Assembly: GCF_047303325.1 (NCBI RefSeq)
Contig: NZ_JBKBEX010000006.1
Location: 123,785 to 187,784, forward strand
Origin: Polaromonas sp047303325
GTDB lineage: Bacteria > Pseudomonadota > Gammaproteobacteria > Burkholderiales > Burkholderiaceae_C
Direction: 5' to 3'
DNA: 64,000 nt
The notes below the pieces were generated by a model. It saw only the letters and a program-made list of their open reading frames with translations, did no database searches and was not told where the DNA came from. Both the position numbers and the translations under genes were made by a program. Positions 34,607 through 43,700 of the stretch are shown one piece after another (within the stretch, counting starts at the first letter, position 1; each line of letters starts with the position of its first letter).

Positions 34607-35191
34607 ATGAGCGCGAAGATCCGAAAAATCATTGTCCAGGTCGATGAGACGCTGATCGAAATGGGAAAACCCGTCACGCCGCCCACACGCCGGGCGCTGG
34701 CCATGGCCGTGATTGAAAACCCCTTTGCCGGGACTTACGTGGAAAAGCTCGACGAGTTGATCGCCATCGGCGAAGAGCTCGGCGGCCTGCTCGGCCAGAA
34801 ATGCGTGCAGGCCCTGGGCATCGCGCCGGGCCAGGCGCAAAGCTACGGCAAGGCCGCGATTGTGGGCGAGGCCGGCGAGCTCGAGCATGCCGCGGCCATA
34901 CTGCATCCCAAGCTCGGAGCGCCCCTGCGGCTGGCGGTGGAAAAAGGCGCGGCCCTGGTGCCGTCCAGCAAAAAGCGCGGCGGCCTGGGCACGGCCATCG
35001 ACGTGCCGCTGGGGCACAAGGATGCGGCCTTTGTGCGCAGCCACTTCGACGCCATGGAAGCGCGCGTGGCCGATGCGCCGCGCGCCAATGAAATTGTGGT
35101 TGCTGTCGTCGTCACGGACAGTGGCCGGCCACTACCGCGCGTGGGCGGATTGCAGGTCCACGAAATCAAGGGCGAGGACGGGCTGCGCTGA
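34607..35191 (+). CDS. DUF1185 (amino acid synthesis family) protein, copy 2
   Basis: This 194-residue second DUF1185 protein is shorter than its neighbour. It keeps GKAAIVGEAGELEHAAAILH, the K-R-G-G-L-G-T-A-I-D-V-P-L-G-H segment and DAAFVRSHFDAMEARVADAP. The two copies share blocks such as A-I-V-G-x-A-G-E-L-E-H and V-R-S-H-F-D-A-x-E but differ widely in between, so the duplication is old. ATG 34607 follows AAGGAAACACC. The function is unknown. Confidence 0.8.
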   Translation: MSAKIRKIIVQVDETLIEMGKPVTPPTRRALAMAVIENPFAGTYVEKLDELIAIGEELGGLLGQKCVQALGIAPGQAQSYGKAAIVGEAGELEHAAAILHPKLGAPLRLAVEKGAALVPSSKKRGGLGTAIDVPLGHKDAAFVRSHFDAMEARVADAPRANEIVVAVVVTDSGRPLPRVGGLQVHEIKGEDGLR

Positions 35192-35239
35192 CGCGGAGCC
35201 TGCCAGCCATCAATTCGATCCACGACAACAGGAGTATTT

Positions 35240-36448
35240 ATGAAGATGCACCCCAAGATGCTGAGCGCCGTGACCCTGCTGGGTCTGATGGCTTCGATGA
35301 TGATGACGGCGCATGCGCAGGACGTCATCAAGATCGGCGAGGTCAACAGCTACAAGGCCCAGCCCGCTTTCCTGGAGCCCTACAAAAAGGGCATGGAGCT
35401 GGCCGTCGAAGAACTCAATGCCGCGGGCGGCATCAACGGCAAGAAGGTGCAGCTGTTCATCCGCGACGACAACGCCAATCCCGGTGACGCGGTGCGCGCC
35501 GCCGAGGAGCTGGTCTCGCGCGAGAAGGTCGACGTGCTGACAGGCTCCTTCCTCTCCAACATCGGCCTGGCGCTGACCGACTTCGCCAAGCAGAAAAAAT
35601 TCTTCTTCCTGGCGGCCGAGCCGCTGACGGACAAGATCGTCTGGCAAAACGGCAACCGCTACACCTTCCGCCTGCGCACCTCGACCTATATGCAGGTCGC
35701 CATGCTGGTGCCCGAAGCCGTCGCGATGAAGAAAAAACGCTGGGCGGTGGTCTATCCCAACTATGAATACGGCCAGTCCGCCGCGGCCACCTTCAAGACC
35801 CTGCTCAAAGCCGCCCAGCCCGATGTGGAGTTCGTGGCCGAGCAGGCCCCGCCCCTGGGCAAGGTCGACTCCGGCAGCGTGGTGCAGGCCATGGCCGACG
35901 CCAAGCCGGACGCCATCTTCAACGTGCTGTTCGGCGCCGACCTCTCCAAGTTCGTGCGCGAGGGCAACACCCGCGGCCTGTTCCAGGGCCGTGAAGTCGT
36001 GAGCCTGCTGACCGGCGAGCCCGAGTACCTGGACCCCCTCAAGGAAGAAACGCCCAACGGCTGGGTGGTGACCGGTTATCCCTGGTACGGCATCCAGACG
36101 CCCGAGCACAAGGCCTTCTTCCTGGCCTACCACGGCAAATACAAGGACTATCCGCGCCTGGGTTCGGTCGTCGGCTACAGCGCCATCAAGTCCCTGGCTG
36201 AAGGCATGAAAAAAGCCAAGTCCACCGACACCGAGAAGCTGATCACGGCCTTCCGCGGCCTGCATGTGACGACGCCCTTCGGCCCCGTGGTGTTCCGCCC
36301 TGAAGACCACCAGTCCACCATGGGCGCTTATGTGGGCCGCACCAAGAATGAAGGCGGCAAGGGCGTGATGGTCGACTACCGCTACATCGACGGCGCCAAG
36401 GTCCAGCCCGGCGCCGCCGAAGTCAAGAAGATGCGCGCCGCCGACTAA
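35240..36448 (+). CDS. ABC transporter substrate-binding protein, branched-chain amino acid/urea type
   Basis: This 402-residue Peripla_BP_6 receptor has a signal peptide ending MMTAHAQ. Then come the typical VIKIGEVNSYKAQPAFLEPY and the hinge stretch AAGGINGKKVQLFIRDDNANPGDAV. The C-terminal VVGYSAIKSLAEGMKKA and FRPEDHQSTMGAYVG match LivK-like proteins that bind aromatic or heterocyclic acids as well as amino acids. AGGAG precedes the ATG. It opens a transporter block of receptor, fused permease and two ATPases inside the N-heterocycle operon, so its ligand is probably nicotinate or a related compound (inference). Confidence 0.9.
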   Translation: MKMHPKMLSAVTLLGLMASMMMTAHAQDVIKIGEVNSYKAQPAFLEPYKKGMELAVEELNAAGGINGKKVQLFIRDDNANPGDAVRAAEELVSREKVDVLTGSFLSNIGLALTDFAKQKKFFFLAAEPLTDKIVWQNGNRYTFRLRTSTYMQVAMLVPEAVAMKKKRWAVVYPNYEYGQSAAATFKTLLKAAQPDVEFVAEQAPPLGKVDSGSVVQAMADAKPDAIFNVLFGADLSKFVREGNTRGLFQGREVVSLLTGEPEYLDPLKEETPNGWVVTGYPWYGIQTPEHKAFFLAYHGKYKDYPRLGSVVGYSAIKSLAEGMKKAKSTDTEKLITAFRGLHVTTPFGPVVFRPEDHQSTMGAYVGRTKNEGGKGVMVDYRYIDGAKVQPGAAEVKKMRAAD

Positions 36449-36456
36449 AGGCACGG

Positions 36457-36515
36457 GCGCACCGGCCTGCCCGGTGCGCAGGGGCCCCGGGCGCGGCGCA
36501 TAAGCTGCCGCGCCC
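36457..36515 (+). promoter_or_regulatory. Two intercistronic GC-rich hairpins
   Basis: Two perfect 9-bp stems follow the receptor gene: GCGCACCGG (36457-36465) with 36471-36479, and GGGCGCGGC (36489-36497) with 36507-36515. No U-tract follows, so full termination is unlikely. Such hairpins commonly protect the receptor mRNA or let only part of transcription pass into the permease genes, giving more receptor than permease. Confidence 0.5.
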
Positions 36516-36550
36516 GCGGGCTGCCGGTTACCCGCAAAAAAGGTTTATTC

Positions 36551-38449
36551 ATGAGCTTTTCAGGCTTTATCGTGCAGCTGCTCAACGGCCTGGCCGGTGC
36601 ATCCTCGCTGTTCCTGGTGGCGGCGGGGCTGTCGCTGATCTTCGGCGTCACGCGCATCGTCAACTTCGCGCACGGCTCTTTTTTCATGGTCGGCATTTAT
36701 GTCGCCTATTCCCTGGTGGCCGCGCTGGGCAGCACCCTGGGTTTCTGGCCGGCCCTGCTGCTCGCGGCGCTGGCCGTCGGGGTGCTGGGCGCCCTGGTGG
36801 AAATCCTGTTGCTGCGCCGCATCTACCGCGCGCCTGAGCTGTTCCAGCTGCTGGCCACCTTTGCGCTGGGCCTGGTGATCAAGGACGGCGTGCTCTGGTT
36901 CTGGGGCGCTGAAGAGCTGCTGGGCCCGCGCGCGCCCGGCCTGACGGGTTCGGTCTCCATCCTCGGGCGGCAGTTTCCTTCCTACGACATTTTCCTGATC
37001 GTGGCCGGCCCCGTCGTGCTGGGCCTGCTCTGGCTGCTGCTCACCCGCACGCGCTGGGGCACGCTGGTGAGGGCCGCCACCCAGGACCGCGAGATGGTGA
37101 GCGCGCTCGGCGTCAACCAGGCCTGGCTGTTCACGGCCGTGTTCGCATTGGGCGCCTTGCTGGCCGGCCTGGGCGGCGCGCTGCAGTTGCCGCGCGAACC
37201 CGCCAACCTCGAGATGGACCTCAACATCATTGGCGCCGCCTTTGTGGTGGTTGTGGTGGGCGGCATGGGCTCGATTCCCGGCGCCTATGTGGCGGCGCTG
37301 CTGATCGCGGAGCTCAAGGCCATCTGCATCTGGCTGGGCCTGGTCGAGATCGCCGGCATCAGCATTTCCTTTTCCAAGCTGACCCTGGTGGTGGAGTTCC
37401 TGGTGATGGCCGTGGTGCTGGTGGCCAGGCCCTGGGGTTTGTTCGGCAGGCCCCAGGCGCCCAGCCGCCATGCGGGCGCGGCGGAGCAGCCCCTGCGCCG
37501 GCCGCAGCGCCTCTACAAGGTCGGCGGCGCGGCCTTGCTGCTGTTGCTGGCCCTGGTGCCCGCGCTCGCGGCGCAATCGCCTTACGTCACCGTGCTGCTG
37601 ATCGACCTGCTGGTGGCGGTGCTGTTCGCGGCCAGCCTGCACTTCATCATGGGCCCGGCCGGCATGCATTCCTTCGGCCACGCCGCTTATTTCGGCCTGG
37701 GCGCCTATGGCGCCGCCTTGCTGGTGCGCAGCCTGAACATGCCCATGGAGCTGGCGCTGGTCGTGGCGCCCCTGGTGGCGGCGCTGGGGGCTTTTGTCTA
37801 CGGCTGGTTCTGCGTGCGCCTGTCCGGGGTCTACCTCGCGATGCTGACGCTGGCCTTCGCGCAAATCACCTGGGCCATCTGCTACCAGTGGGACGCCTTC
37901 ACCGGCGGCAGCAACGGGCTGACCGGCGTCTGGCCGGCCGCGTGGCTGGCCGACAAGCGCGTCTATTACTACCTGACCCTGGTCCTGGTGGTGGGTGCGG
38001 TGCTGTTCATGCACCGCATGCTGTATTCGCCCTTCGGCTACGGCATGCGCGCGGCGCGCGATTCGGTGCTGCGCTCGGATGCCATCGGCATGAACGTCAA
38101 GCGCATGCAGTGGGCGGCCTTTGTGATCGCGGGCGCGTTCGCGGGCCTGGCCGGCGCGCTCTACGCCTTTTCCAAGGGCAGCATTTCGCCGGAGAGCCTG
38201 CATGTGGGCAAATCCATCGACGGGCTGGTGATGGTGCTGCTGGGCGGCATCCAGACCCTGGTCGGGCCGGTGGTGGGCGCGGTCACCTTCACCTGGCTGC
38301 ACGACACCGTGGCGCGCAACACCGACTACTGGCGCGCCATGCTGGGCGCCATCATCCTGATCCTGGTTCTGCTGTTTCCGCAGGGGATCGCGGGCTTTGC
38401 CAAACAGCTGCTGGCCAACCGGCGCGGCGCGGCGGGAGAAAAATCATGA
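36551..38449 (+). CDS. Fused LivH-LivM ABC transporter permease
   Basis: This 632-residue membrane protein joins two branched-chain-type permeases. Residues ~1-300 are LivH-like (GLSLIFGVTRIVNFAHGSFF near the start; VVGGMGSIPGAYVAALLIAE). Residues ~320-632 are LivM-like (HFIMGPAGMHSFGHAAYFGL; GAFAGLAGALYAFSKG; VVMVLLGGIQTLVGPVVGA-like). Normally these are two genes of ~290 and ~330 residues. Its stop overlaps the ATPase start (ATGA). Confidence 0.92.
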   Translation: MSFSGFIVQLLNGLAGASSLFLVAAGLSLIFGVTRIVNFAHGSFFMVGIYVAYSLVAALGSTLGFWPALLLAALAVGVLGALVEILLLRRIYRAPELFQLLATFALGLVIKDGVLWFWGAEELLGPRAPGLTGSVSILGRQFPSYDIFLIVAGPVVLGLLWLLLTRTRWGTLVRAATQDREMVSALGVNQAWLFTAVFALGALLAGLGGALQLPREPANLEMDLNIIGAAFVVVVVGGMGSIPGAYVAALLIAELKAICIWLGLVEIAGISISFSKLTLVVEFLVMAVVLVARPWGLFGRPQAPSRHAGAAEQPLRRPQRLYKVGGAALLLLLALVPALAAQSPYVTVLLIDLLVAVLFAASLHFIMGPAGMHSFGHAAYFGLGAYGAALLVRSLNMPMELALVVAPLVAALGAFVYGWFCVRLSGVYLAMLTLAFAQITWAICYQWDAFTGGSNGLTGVWPAAWLADKRVYYYLTLVLVVGAVLFMHRMLYSPFGYGMRAARDSVLRSDAIGMNVKRMQWAAFVIAGAFAGLAGALYAFSKGSISPESLHVGKSIDGLVMVLLGGIQTLVGPVVGAVTFTWLHDTVARNTDYWRAMLGAIILILVLLFPQGIAGFAKQLLANRRGAAGEKS

Positions 38450-39225
38450 GCTTGCTCAAGGTCACGGGCCTGGGGAAATCCTTCGGCGGCGTGCGCGCGG
38501 TGGATGGCATCAATTTCGAACTCGCCGCCGGCGAACTGCTGGCCTTGATAGGCCCCAACGGCGCCGGCAAGTCGACCACCTTCAACATGGTCAACGGCCA
38601 GCTGCGCGCGGACAGCGGCTCCATCCAGCTCGACTCCCAGGAGCTTGTCGGCCTGGCGCCGCGCGAGATCTGGCGGCGCGGTGTCAGCCGGACCTTCCAG
38701 ATCGCCGAGACCTTTTCCTCGCTCACGGTGGTGGAGAACGTACAGATGACGCTGCTGTCGGCGGACCACAAGATGTTCTCCATGTGGCGCCGCGCGGCGG
38801 ACCACAAGCGCGACGAGGCGCTGGCCCTGCTCGAGCAGGTCAACATGAAAGCCCAGGCGGACCGCCCCTGCAGCGTGCTGGCCTATGGCGACGTCAAGCG
38901 TGTGGAGCTGGCCATGGCCATGGCCAACAACCCCAAGCTGCTGCTCATGGACGAGCCCACCGCGGGCATGGCGCCGCGCGAGCGCAACGAGCTGATGGCC
39001 CTGACCAAGCAGCTGGTGCTGGACCGCGGCATGGCGGTGCTGTTCACCGAGCACAGCATGGACGTGGTCTTCGCCTATGCCGACCGCATGATCGTGCTGG
39101 CGCGCGGCCGGCTGATCGCCGAAGGCAAGCCGCTGGAGATCCGCGACCATCCCAAGGTCCAGGAAGTCTATTTCGGCAGCGGCAAGACCTTCGAGAAAAA
39201 ATCCCTGGTAAAGGAAGCAGCCTGA
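38446..39225 (+). CDS. ABC transporter ATP-binding protein, LivG-like
   Basis: The 259-residue ATPase has Walker A GPNGAGKST (~residue 35) and Walker B LLLMDEPTAGMAP. The signature segment is degenerate, CSVLAYGDVKRVELAMAMA, in place of LSGGQ, as is common in LivG. The H-loop is FTEHSMD. It overlaps the fused permease by four bases and the next ATPase by one base. It powers uptake by the importer in this operon. Confidence 0.93.
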   Translation: MSLLKVTGLGKSFGGVRAVDGINFELAAGELLALIGPNGAGKSTTFNMVNGQLRADSGSIQLDSQELVGLAPREIWRRGVSRTFQIAETFSSLTVVENVQMTLLSADHKMFSMWRRAADHKRDEALALLEQVNMKAQADRPCSVLAYGDVKRVELAMAMANNPKLLLMDEPTAGMAPRERNELMALTKQLVLDRGMAVLFTEHSMDVVFAYADRMIVLARGRLIAEGKPLEIRDHPKVQEVYFGSGKTFEKKSLVKEAA

Positions 39226-39962
39226 TGAGCAGCGCGAAGGAAATCCTGTTGCAGGCCACCGGCCTGTCGGCCTGGTATGGCGCGGCCCAGATATTGTTCG
39301 ACGTCGGCCTCAATGTGCGGCGCGGCGAGGTCGTGGCCCTGATGGGGCGCAACGGCGCCGGGAAATCGACCACGCTCAAGACCCTGATCGGCATGCTCGA
39401 CAAGCGGCGCGGCAGCGTGTCCTTCCTGGGCAAGGACATCTCAAAAAGCGAGCCGCACCATGCGGCCCGCATGGGCCTGGGTTTTGTGCCGGAAGACAGG
39501 CGCATCTTCACCGACCTGACGGTGACGGAAAACCTCGAGGTCGGGCGCCAGCCCGCGCGGCGCTGGCCCGATGGCAGCGAAGCGCCGCTGTGGACGCCGC
39601 AGCGGCTCTTCACCCTGTTTCCCAACCTCGGTGAAATGCCGGGCCGCGCCGGCGGCCGCATGAGCGGCGGCGAGCAGCAGATGCTCACCGTGGCGCGCAC
39701 CCTCATGGGCAACCCCTACCTGGTGCTGCTCGACGAACCCTCCGAGGGTGTTGCCCCCGTCATCGTCGAGCAGATGGCCCACATGATTCTGGAGCTCAAG
39801 GCCCAGGGGGTCAGCATTCTTTTGTCGGAACAGAACATGCACTTTGCCGAGCTGGTGTCCGACCGCGCCTATGTGCTGGAAAAAGGGCAGATCCGTTATG
39901 AAGGCTCCATGGCCGACCTGGCGGCCAACGACGAAGTGCGCCGCGCCTACCTGAGTGTCTAG
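39225..39962 (+). CDS. ABC transporter ATP-binding protein, LivF-like
   Basis: This 245-residue ATPase has Walker A GRNGAGKST, signature GGRMSGGEQQMLTVART, Walker B LVLLDEPSEGVAP and H-loop LSEQNMHFA, all typical of LivF. The TGATG junction with the upstream LivG gene indicates coupled translation. It is the second ATPase subunit of the importer. Confidence 0.93.
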   Translation: MSSAKEILLQATGLSAWYGAAQILFDVGLNVRRGEVVALMGRNGAGKSTTLKTLIGMLDKRRGSVSFLGKDISKSEPHHAARMGLGFVPEDRRIFTDLTVTENLEVGRQPARRWPDGSEAPLWTPQRLFTLFPNLGEMPGRAGGRMSGGEQQMLTVARTLMGNPYLVLLDEPSEGVAPVIVEQMAHMILELKAQGVSILLSEQNMHFAELVSDRAYVLEKGQIRYEGSMADLAANDEVRRAYLSV

Positions 39963-39986
39963 CCTCGTTCCACGACCGGGAATCTT

Positions 39987-40207
39987 ATGAAACTGATCCT
40001 GAATGCACGCCGCCTGGCCCCGGCCCTGCCGGCCCTGACACTGGCCGCCGCGGGATTCGCCCGCGCGAGAACTTCATCGCGGCCCTGGAAGGCGTGGGCA
40101 CGCTCGATGTGGGCGACTTCCGCGTGGAATACGGCCCCGGCAACCACAACGGCTCCAGCTTTGTGGAGCTTGAGATGTACACCGCGGCGGGCAGCCTGAT
40201 CCGATGA
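39987..40207 (+). pseudogene. Internally deleted relic of a second ABC substrate-binding protein
   Basis: A start codon with a good signal-peptide sequence (MKLILNARRLAPALP...AAGFARA) at 39987 is followed, after a frame change near 40067, by ENFIAALEGVGTLDVGDF and then FVELEMYTAAGSLIR. This is the conserved C-terminal end of Peripla_BP_6 receptors. About 300 central residues are missing. The relic stop TGA (40205-40207) overlaps the next gene's ATG, so the original receptor gene was once translationally coupled to the molybdenum hydroxylase small subunit. It cannot make a working receptor. Confidence 0.75.
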
Positions 40208-40701
40208 CATTGAATGCCGTCACACTGTCCGTCAACCGGGTGGCGCACACGCTGCCGCTGCCGGCCGGCACCTGCCTGCTGACGGTGCTGCGCAACGACC
40301 TGGAACTGAACAGCCCCAAATACGGCTGCGGCCTGGGGGAGTGCGGCGCCTGCACCGTGCTGGTGGACGGTGTTGCCGCGCGTGCCTGCGTGATCCCGGT
40401 GGGCGGCGTGGCCGGCCGCGAGATCACCACGCTGGAAGGCCTGGGCACGCCTGAGGCGCTGCACCCGGTCCAGCAGGCTTTCATCGAGGCGCAGGCCGCC
40501 CAATGCGGCTACTGCCTGAACGGCATGATCATGATGACGGTGGCGCTGCTCGCGCGCAACCCCTCGCCCAGCGAGGAGGAGATACGCCGCGAGCTGTCGG
40601 GCAACCTCTGCCGCTGCGGCACCCACCTGGAGATCATGCAGGCCGTGCTGCGCGCGGCCGAACTGACGCGGCAGAACATGGCCCAGGGGAAGGCGGCATG
40701 A
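40204..40701 (+). CDS. nicA: [2Fe-2S] small subunit of molybdenum hydroxylase, NicA/IorA-like
   Basis: This 165-residue protein has two [2Fe-2S] clusters. The plant-type N-terminal cluster uses Cys42, Cys47, Cys50 and Cys62 (YGCGLGECGAC). The C-terminal cluster uses Cys101, Cys104, Cys136 and Cys138 (CGYC, GNLCRCG). This is the electron-transfer subunit of two-subunit xanthine-oxidase-family enzymes such as nicotinate dehydrogenase NicAB and isoquinoline 1-oxidoreductase. The stop overlaps the large subunit start (ATGA). The nicotinate assignment leans on the neighbouring 6-hydroxynicotinate reductase. Confidence 0.88.
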   Translation: MTLNAVTLSVNRVAHTLPLPAGTCLLTVLRNDLELNSPKYGCGLGECGACTVLVDGVAARACVIPVGGVAGREITTLEGLGTPEALHPVQQAFIEAQAAQCGYCLNGMIMMTVALLARNPSPSEEEIRRELSGNLCRCGTHLEIMQAVLRAAELTRQNMAQGKAA

Positions 40702-43700
40702 CGCGCCGCGCCGACACGCCGCGCACGCGCGCGGATTTCCACGCGGCCGCCGGCGTGCTGCTGGTGGGCCGCGAGCCGCCCCCGCCGCCGCCGCCTGCCA
40801 AGGGCCAGCCGGCGCTGGTCAGCGGCAACCCGCAGGAAGGCCTTGAAATCCTGGTCGCCGTCTGGGACGACGGCAGCGTGACGGCGCTCAACGGCCATGT
40901 GGACCTGGGCACCGGCATACGCACGGCGCTGGCCCAGATCGTGGCCGAAGAGCTGGACGTCGCGCTGGAGCAGGTCAACATGGTGCTGGGCGACACCACA
41001 CGTGCGCCCAACCAGGGCGCGACCATCGCCAGCGCCTCCATCCAGGTACACGCCATTCCCTTGCGCACTGCCGCGGCCCAGGCGCGGGCCTGGCTGCTGG
41101 CGCGCGCCGCCGCCGTGCTGCAGGTGGATGCCTCGCTGCTGTCGGTGCGGGACGGGCGGGTGTCCGTCATCGGGCAGGAAAACCGCGCTGTGGACTACGG
41201 CGCTCTGGTGGCCCAGCAGCACACACAGCTTCTGCTCGCGCCTGACACGCCCGTCAAGGCGGCGGCCGACTACCGCGTCGTGGGCACCAGCACGCCGCGC
41301 GTCGACATCCCGGCCAAAGCCACCGGCGCGCTGACCTTTGTGCACGACATGCGCGTGCCCGGCATGCTGCACGGCCGCGTGGTGCGCCCGCCCTATGCCG
41401 GGGCCGACCACGGCGACTTCATCGGCAACACGCTGGAGTCGGTCGATGAGTCATCGATCGCGCACATCCCGGGCATACGCGCCGTGGTGGTGATACGCGA
41501 TTTTGTCGGCGTGGTGGCCGAGCGCGAAGAGCAGGCCGAGCAGGCGCTGCGCGAGCTGCGCGTCCAGTGGAAATCCTGGCCCGGGCTGCCCAGGCTGGAC
41601 GACCTCGAGCAGGCGATACGCAACAACCCGTCCACGAAGCGCAAGCTTGTCGACGAGGGCGACGTCGATGCCGCCATGGCGGGCGCGGCGCAGGCGCTGG
41701 CGCGCAACTATGTCTGGCCCTACCAGATGCACGGCTCCATAGGCCCTTCGTGCGCGGTGGCCGACTGGCGGGCGGAGCGCCTGACGGTCTGGGCCGGTAC
41801 CCAGAACCCCCATGTGCTGCGCGCCGACCTCTCGCGCCTGACCGGCCTGGCCGATGTCGACATCGACGTGATCCGCATGGAGGCCGCCGGCTGCTACGGC
41901 CGCAACTGCGCCGATGACGTGGCGGCGGATGCGGCCCTGCTGTCGCGCGCCGTCGGCAGCCCGGTGCGCGTGCAGCTGACCCGCGAGCAGGAACACGCCT
42001 GGGAGCCCAAGGGCGCCGCGCAGCTCATGCAGGTCAACGGCGGGCTCAACGAAGACGGCTCGGTCGCCGCCTATGACTTCCAGACCTCCTACCCGTCCAA
42101 CGGCGCGCCCACGCTGGCGCTGCTGCTGACGCGCACCGTGGAGCCGGTCGCGCAGGCCTTCGAGATGGGCGACCGCACCGCGCGCCCGCCCTACGACTAC
42201 GGCAACCTGCGCGTGGCCGTCAACGACATGCCGCCCATGCTGCGCGCCTCCTGGCTGCGCGGGGTGTCGGCGCTGCCCAATTCCTTCGCGCACGAATCCT
42301 ATATCGACGAACTCGCCACCGCCGCCGGCGTGGACCCGGTCGAGTTTCGCCTGCGCTACCTCAAGGAGCCGCGTGCCGCCGAGCTGGTGCGCGCCACGGC
42401 CGAGCGCGCCGGCTGGGTGGCGCACACAGGGCCGCAGCAAGGGCAGGCCGGCGAGGCGACAGACATCCTGCACGGGCAGGGCTTCGCTTATGCCCGCTAT
42501 GTGCACAGCAAGTGGCCGGGCTTTGGCGCCGCCTGGGCCGCCTGGGTGGCCGATGTCGAGGTCAACCGCAAGACCGGCGAGGTGCATGTCAGGCGCGTGG
42601 TCGTCGGGCATGACGCCGGAACGCTGATCAACCCGGCCGGCGTGCAGCACCAGATCCACGGCAATGTGGTGCAGGCAACCAGCCGCGCCCTGACCGAGCA
42701 GGTCACGGTGGAGCCGCAAAAAAACACCGTTGTCGGCCTCGAGTGGGGCAGCTACCCCATCCTGAATTTCCGCGACGTGCCGGTGATCGAAGTGGTTACC
42801 ATGGCGCGCCCCGGCGAGCCGCCGCTGGGCGCGGGCGAGTCTTCGTCGGTGCCGGGCACGGCGGCCATCGCCAATGCGATTTTTGATGCCACCGGTGTGC
42901 GCTTTCGCCAGCCGCCGTTCACGCCCGAGGTGGTGCGCGCCGCGCTCAACCCCGAGCCCGAAAGCCCACCGCCCGCCTTGTCCATGCCCAAGCGCCGGGC
43001 CGCGCGCATGCCAGAGGGTGCCACATGGCCTAAAGGATTGAGTGCATGGTCGCGCGCCGGCGCCTTGCTGGCGGGCGTGGTTGGCGTTGCATGGGCCTTG
43101 CTGGGCGGTCGGTCGGCGATCGCTCCGATGATGCCGGCGGCGCAGTCCGGCGCCTCCATCTACACCGCCGCGACGCTGGAGCGCGGCCGCCAGCTGGCGG
43201 CCGCCGGCGATTGCGTGGTCTGCCACACCGCGCCGGGCGGCATTCCCAATGCCGGCGGCCGGGCCATGGACACGCCCTTCGGCAAGATCATTACGACCAA
43301 CCTCACGCCCGACGTCGAAACAGGCATAGGCAGTTGGTCCTTCAGCGCCTTCCAGCGCGCGATGCGCGAAGGCATTTCGCGCGACGGCCGTTACCTGTAC
43401 CCGGCCTTTCCCTATAGCGCCTTCGCCAAGACCAGTGATGAAGACCTGACCGCGCTGTATGCCTACCTGATGGCGCAGCCTGCCGTGCGCTCCGCCACGC
43501 CCGCGACACGGCTGGACTTTCCTTTCAGCGTGCGCCCCCTGATGGCCGGCTGGAACGCGATGTTCCATGATCCCTCGCCTTACAGCGCCGACCCGCAGCG
43601 CAGCGCCGAATGGAACCGCGGCGCCTACCTTGTCAACGGCCTGGGGCATTGCGGCGCCTGCCATACGCCGCGCAACGCCCTGGGCGCCGAGCGCGGCGGC

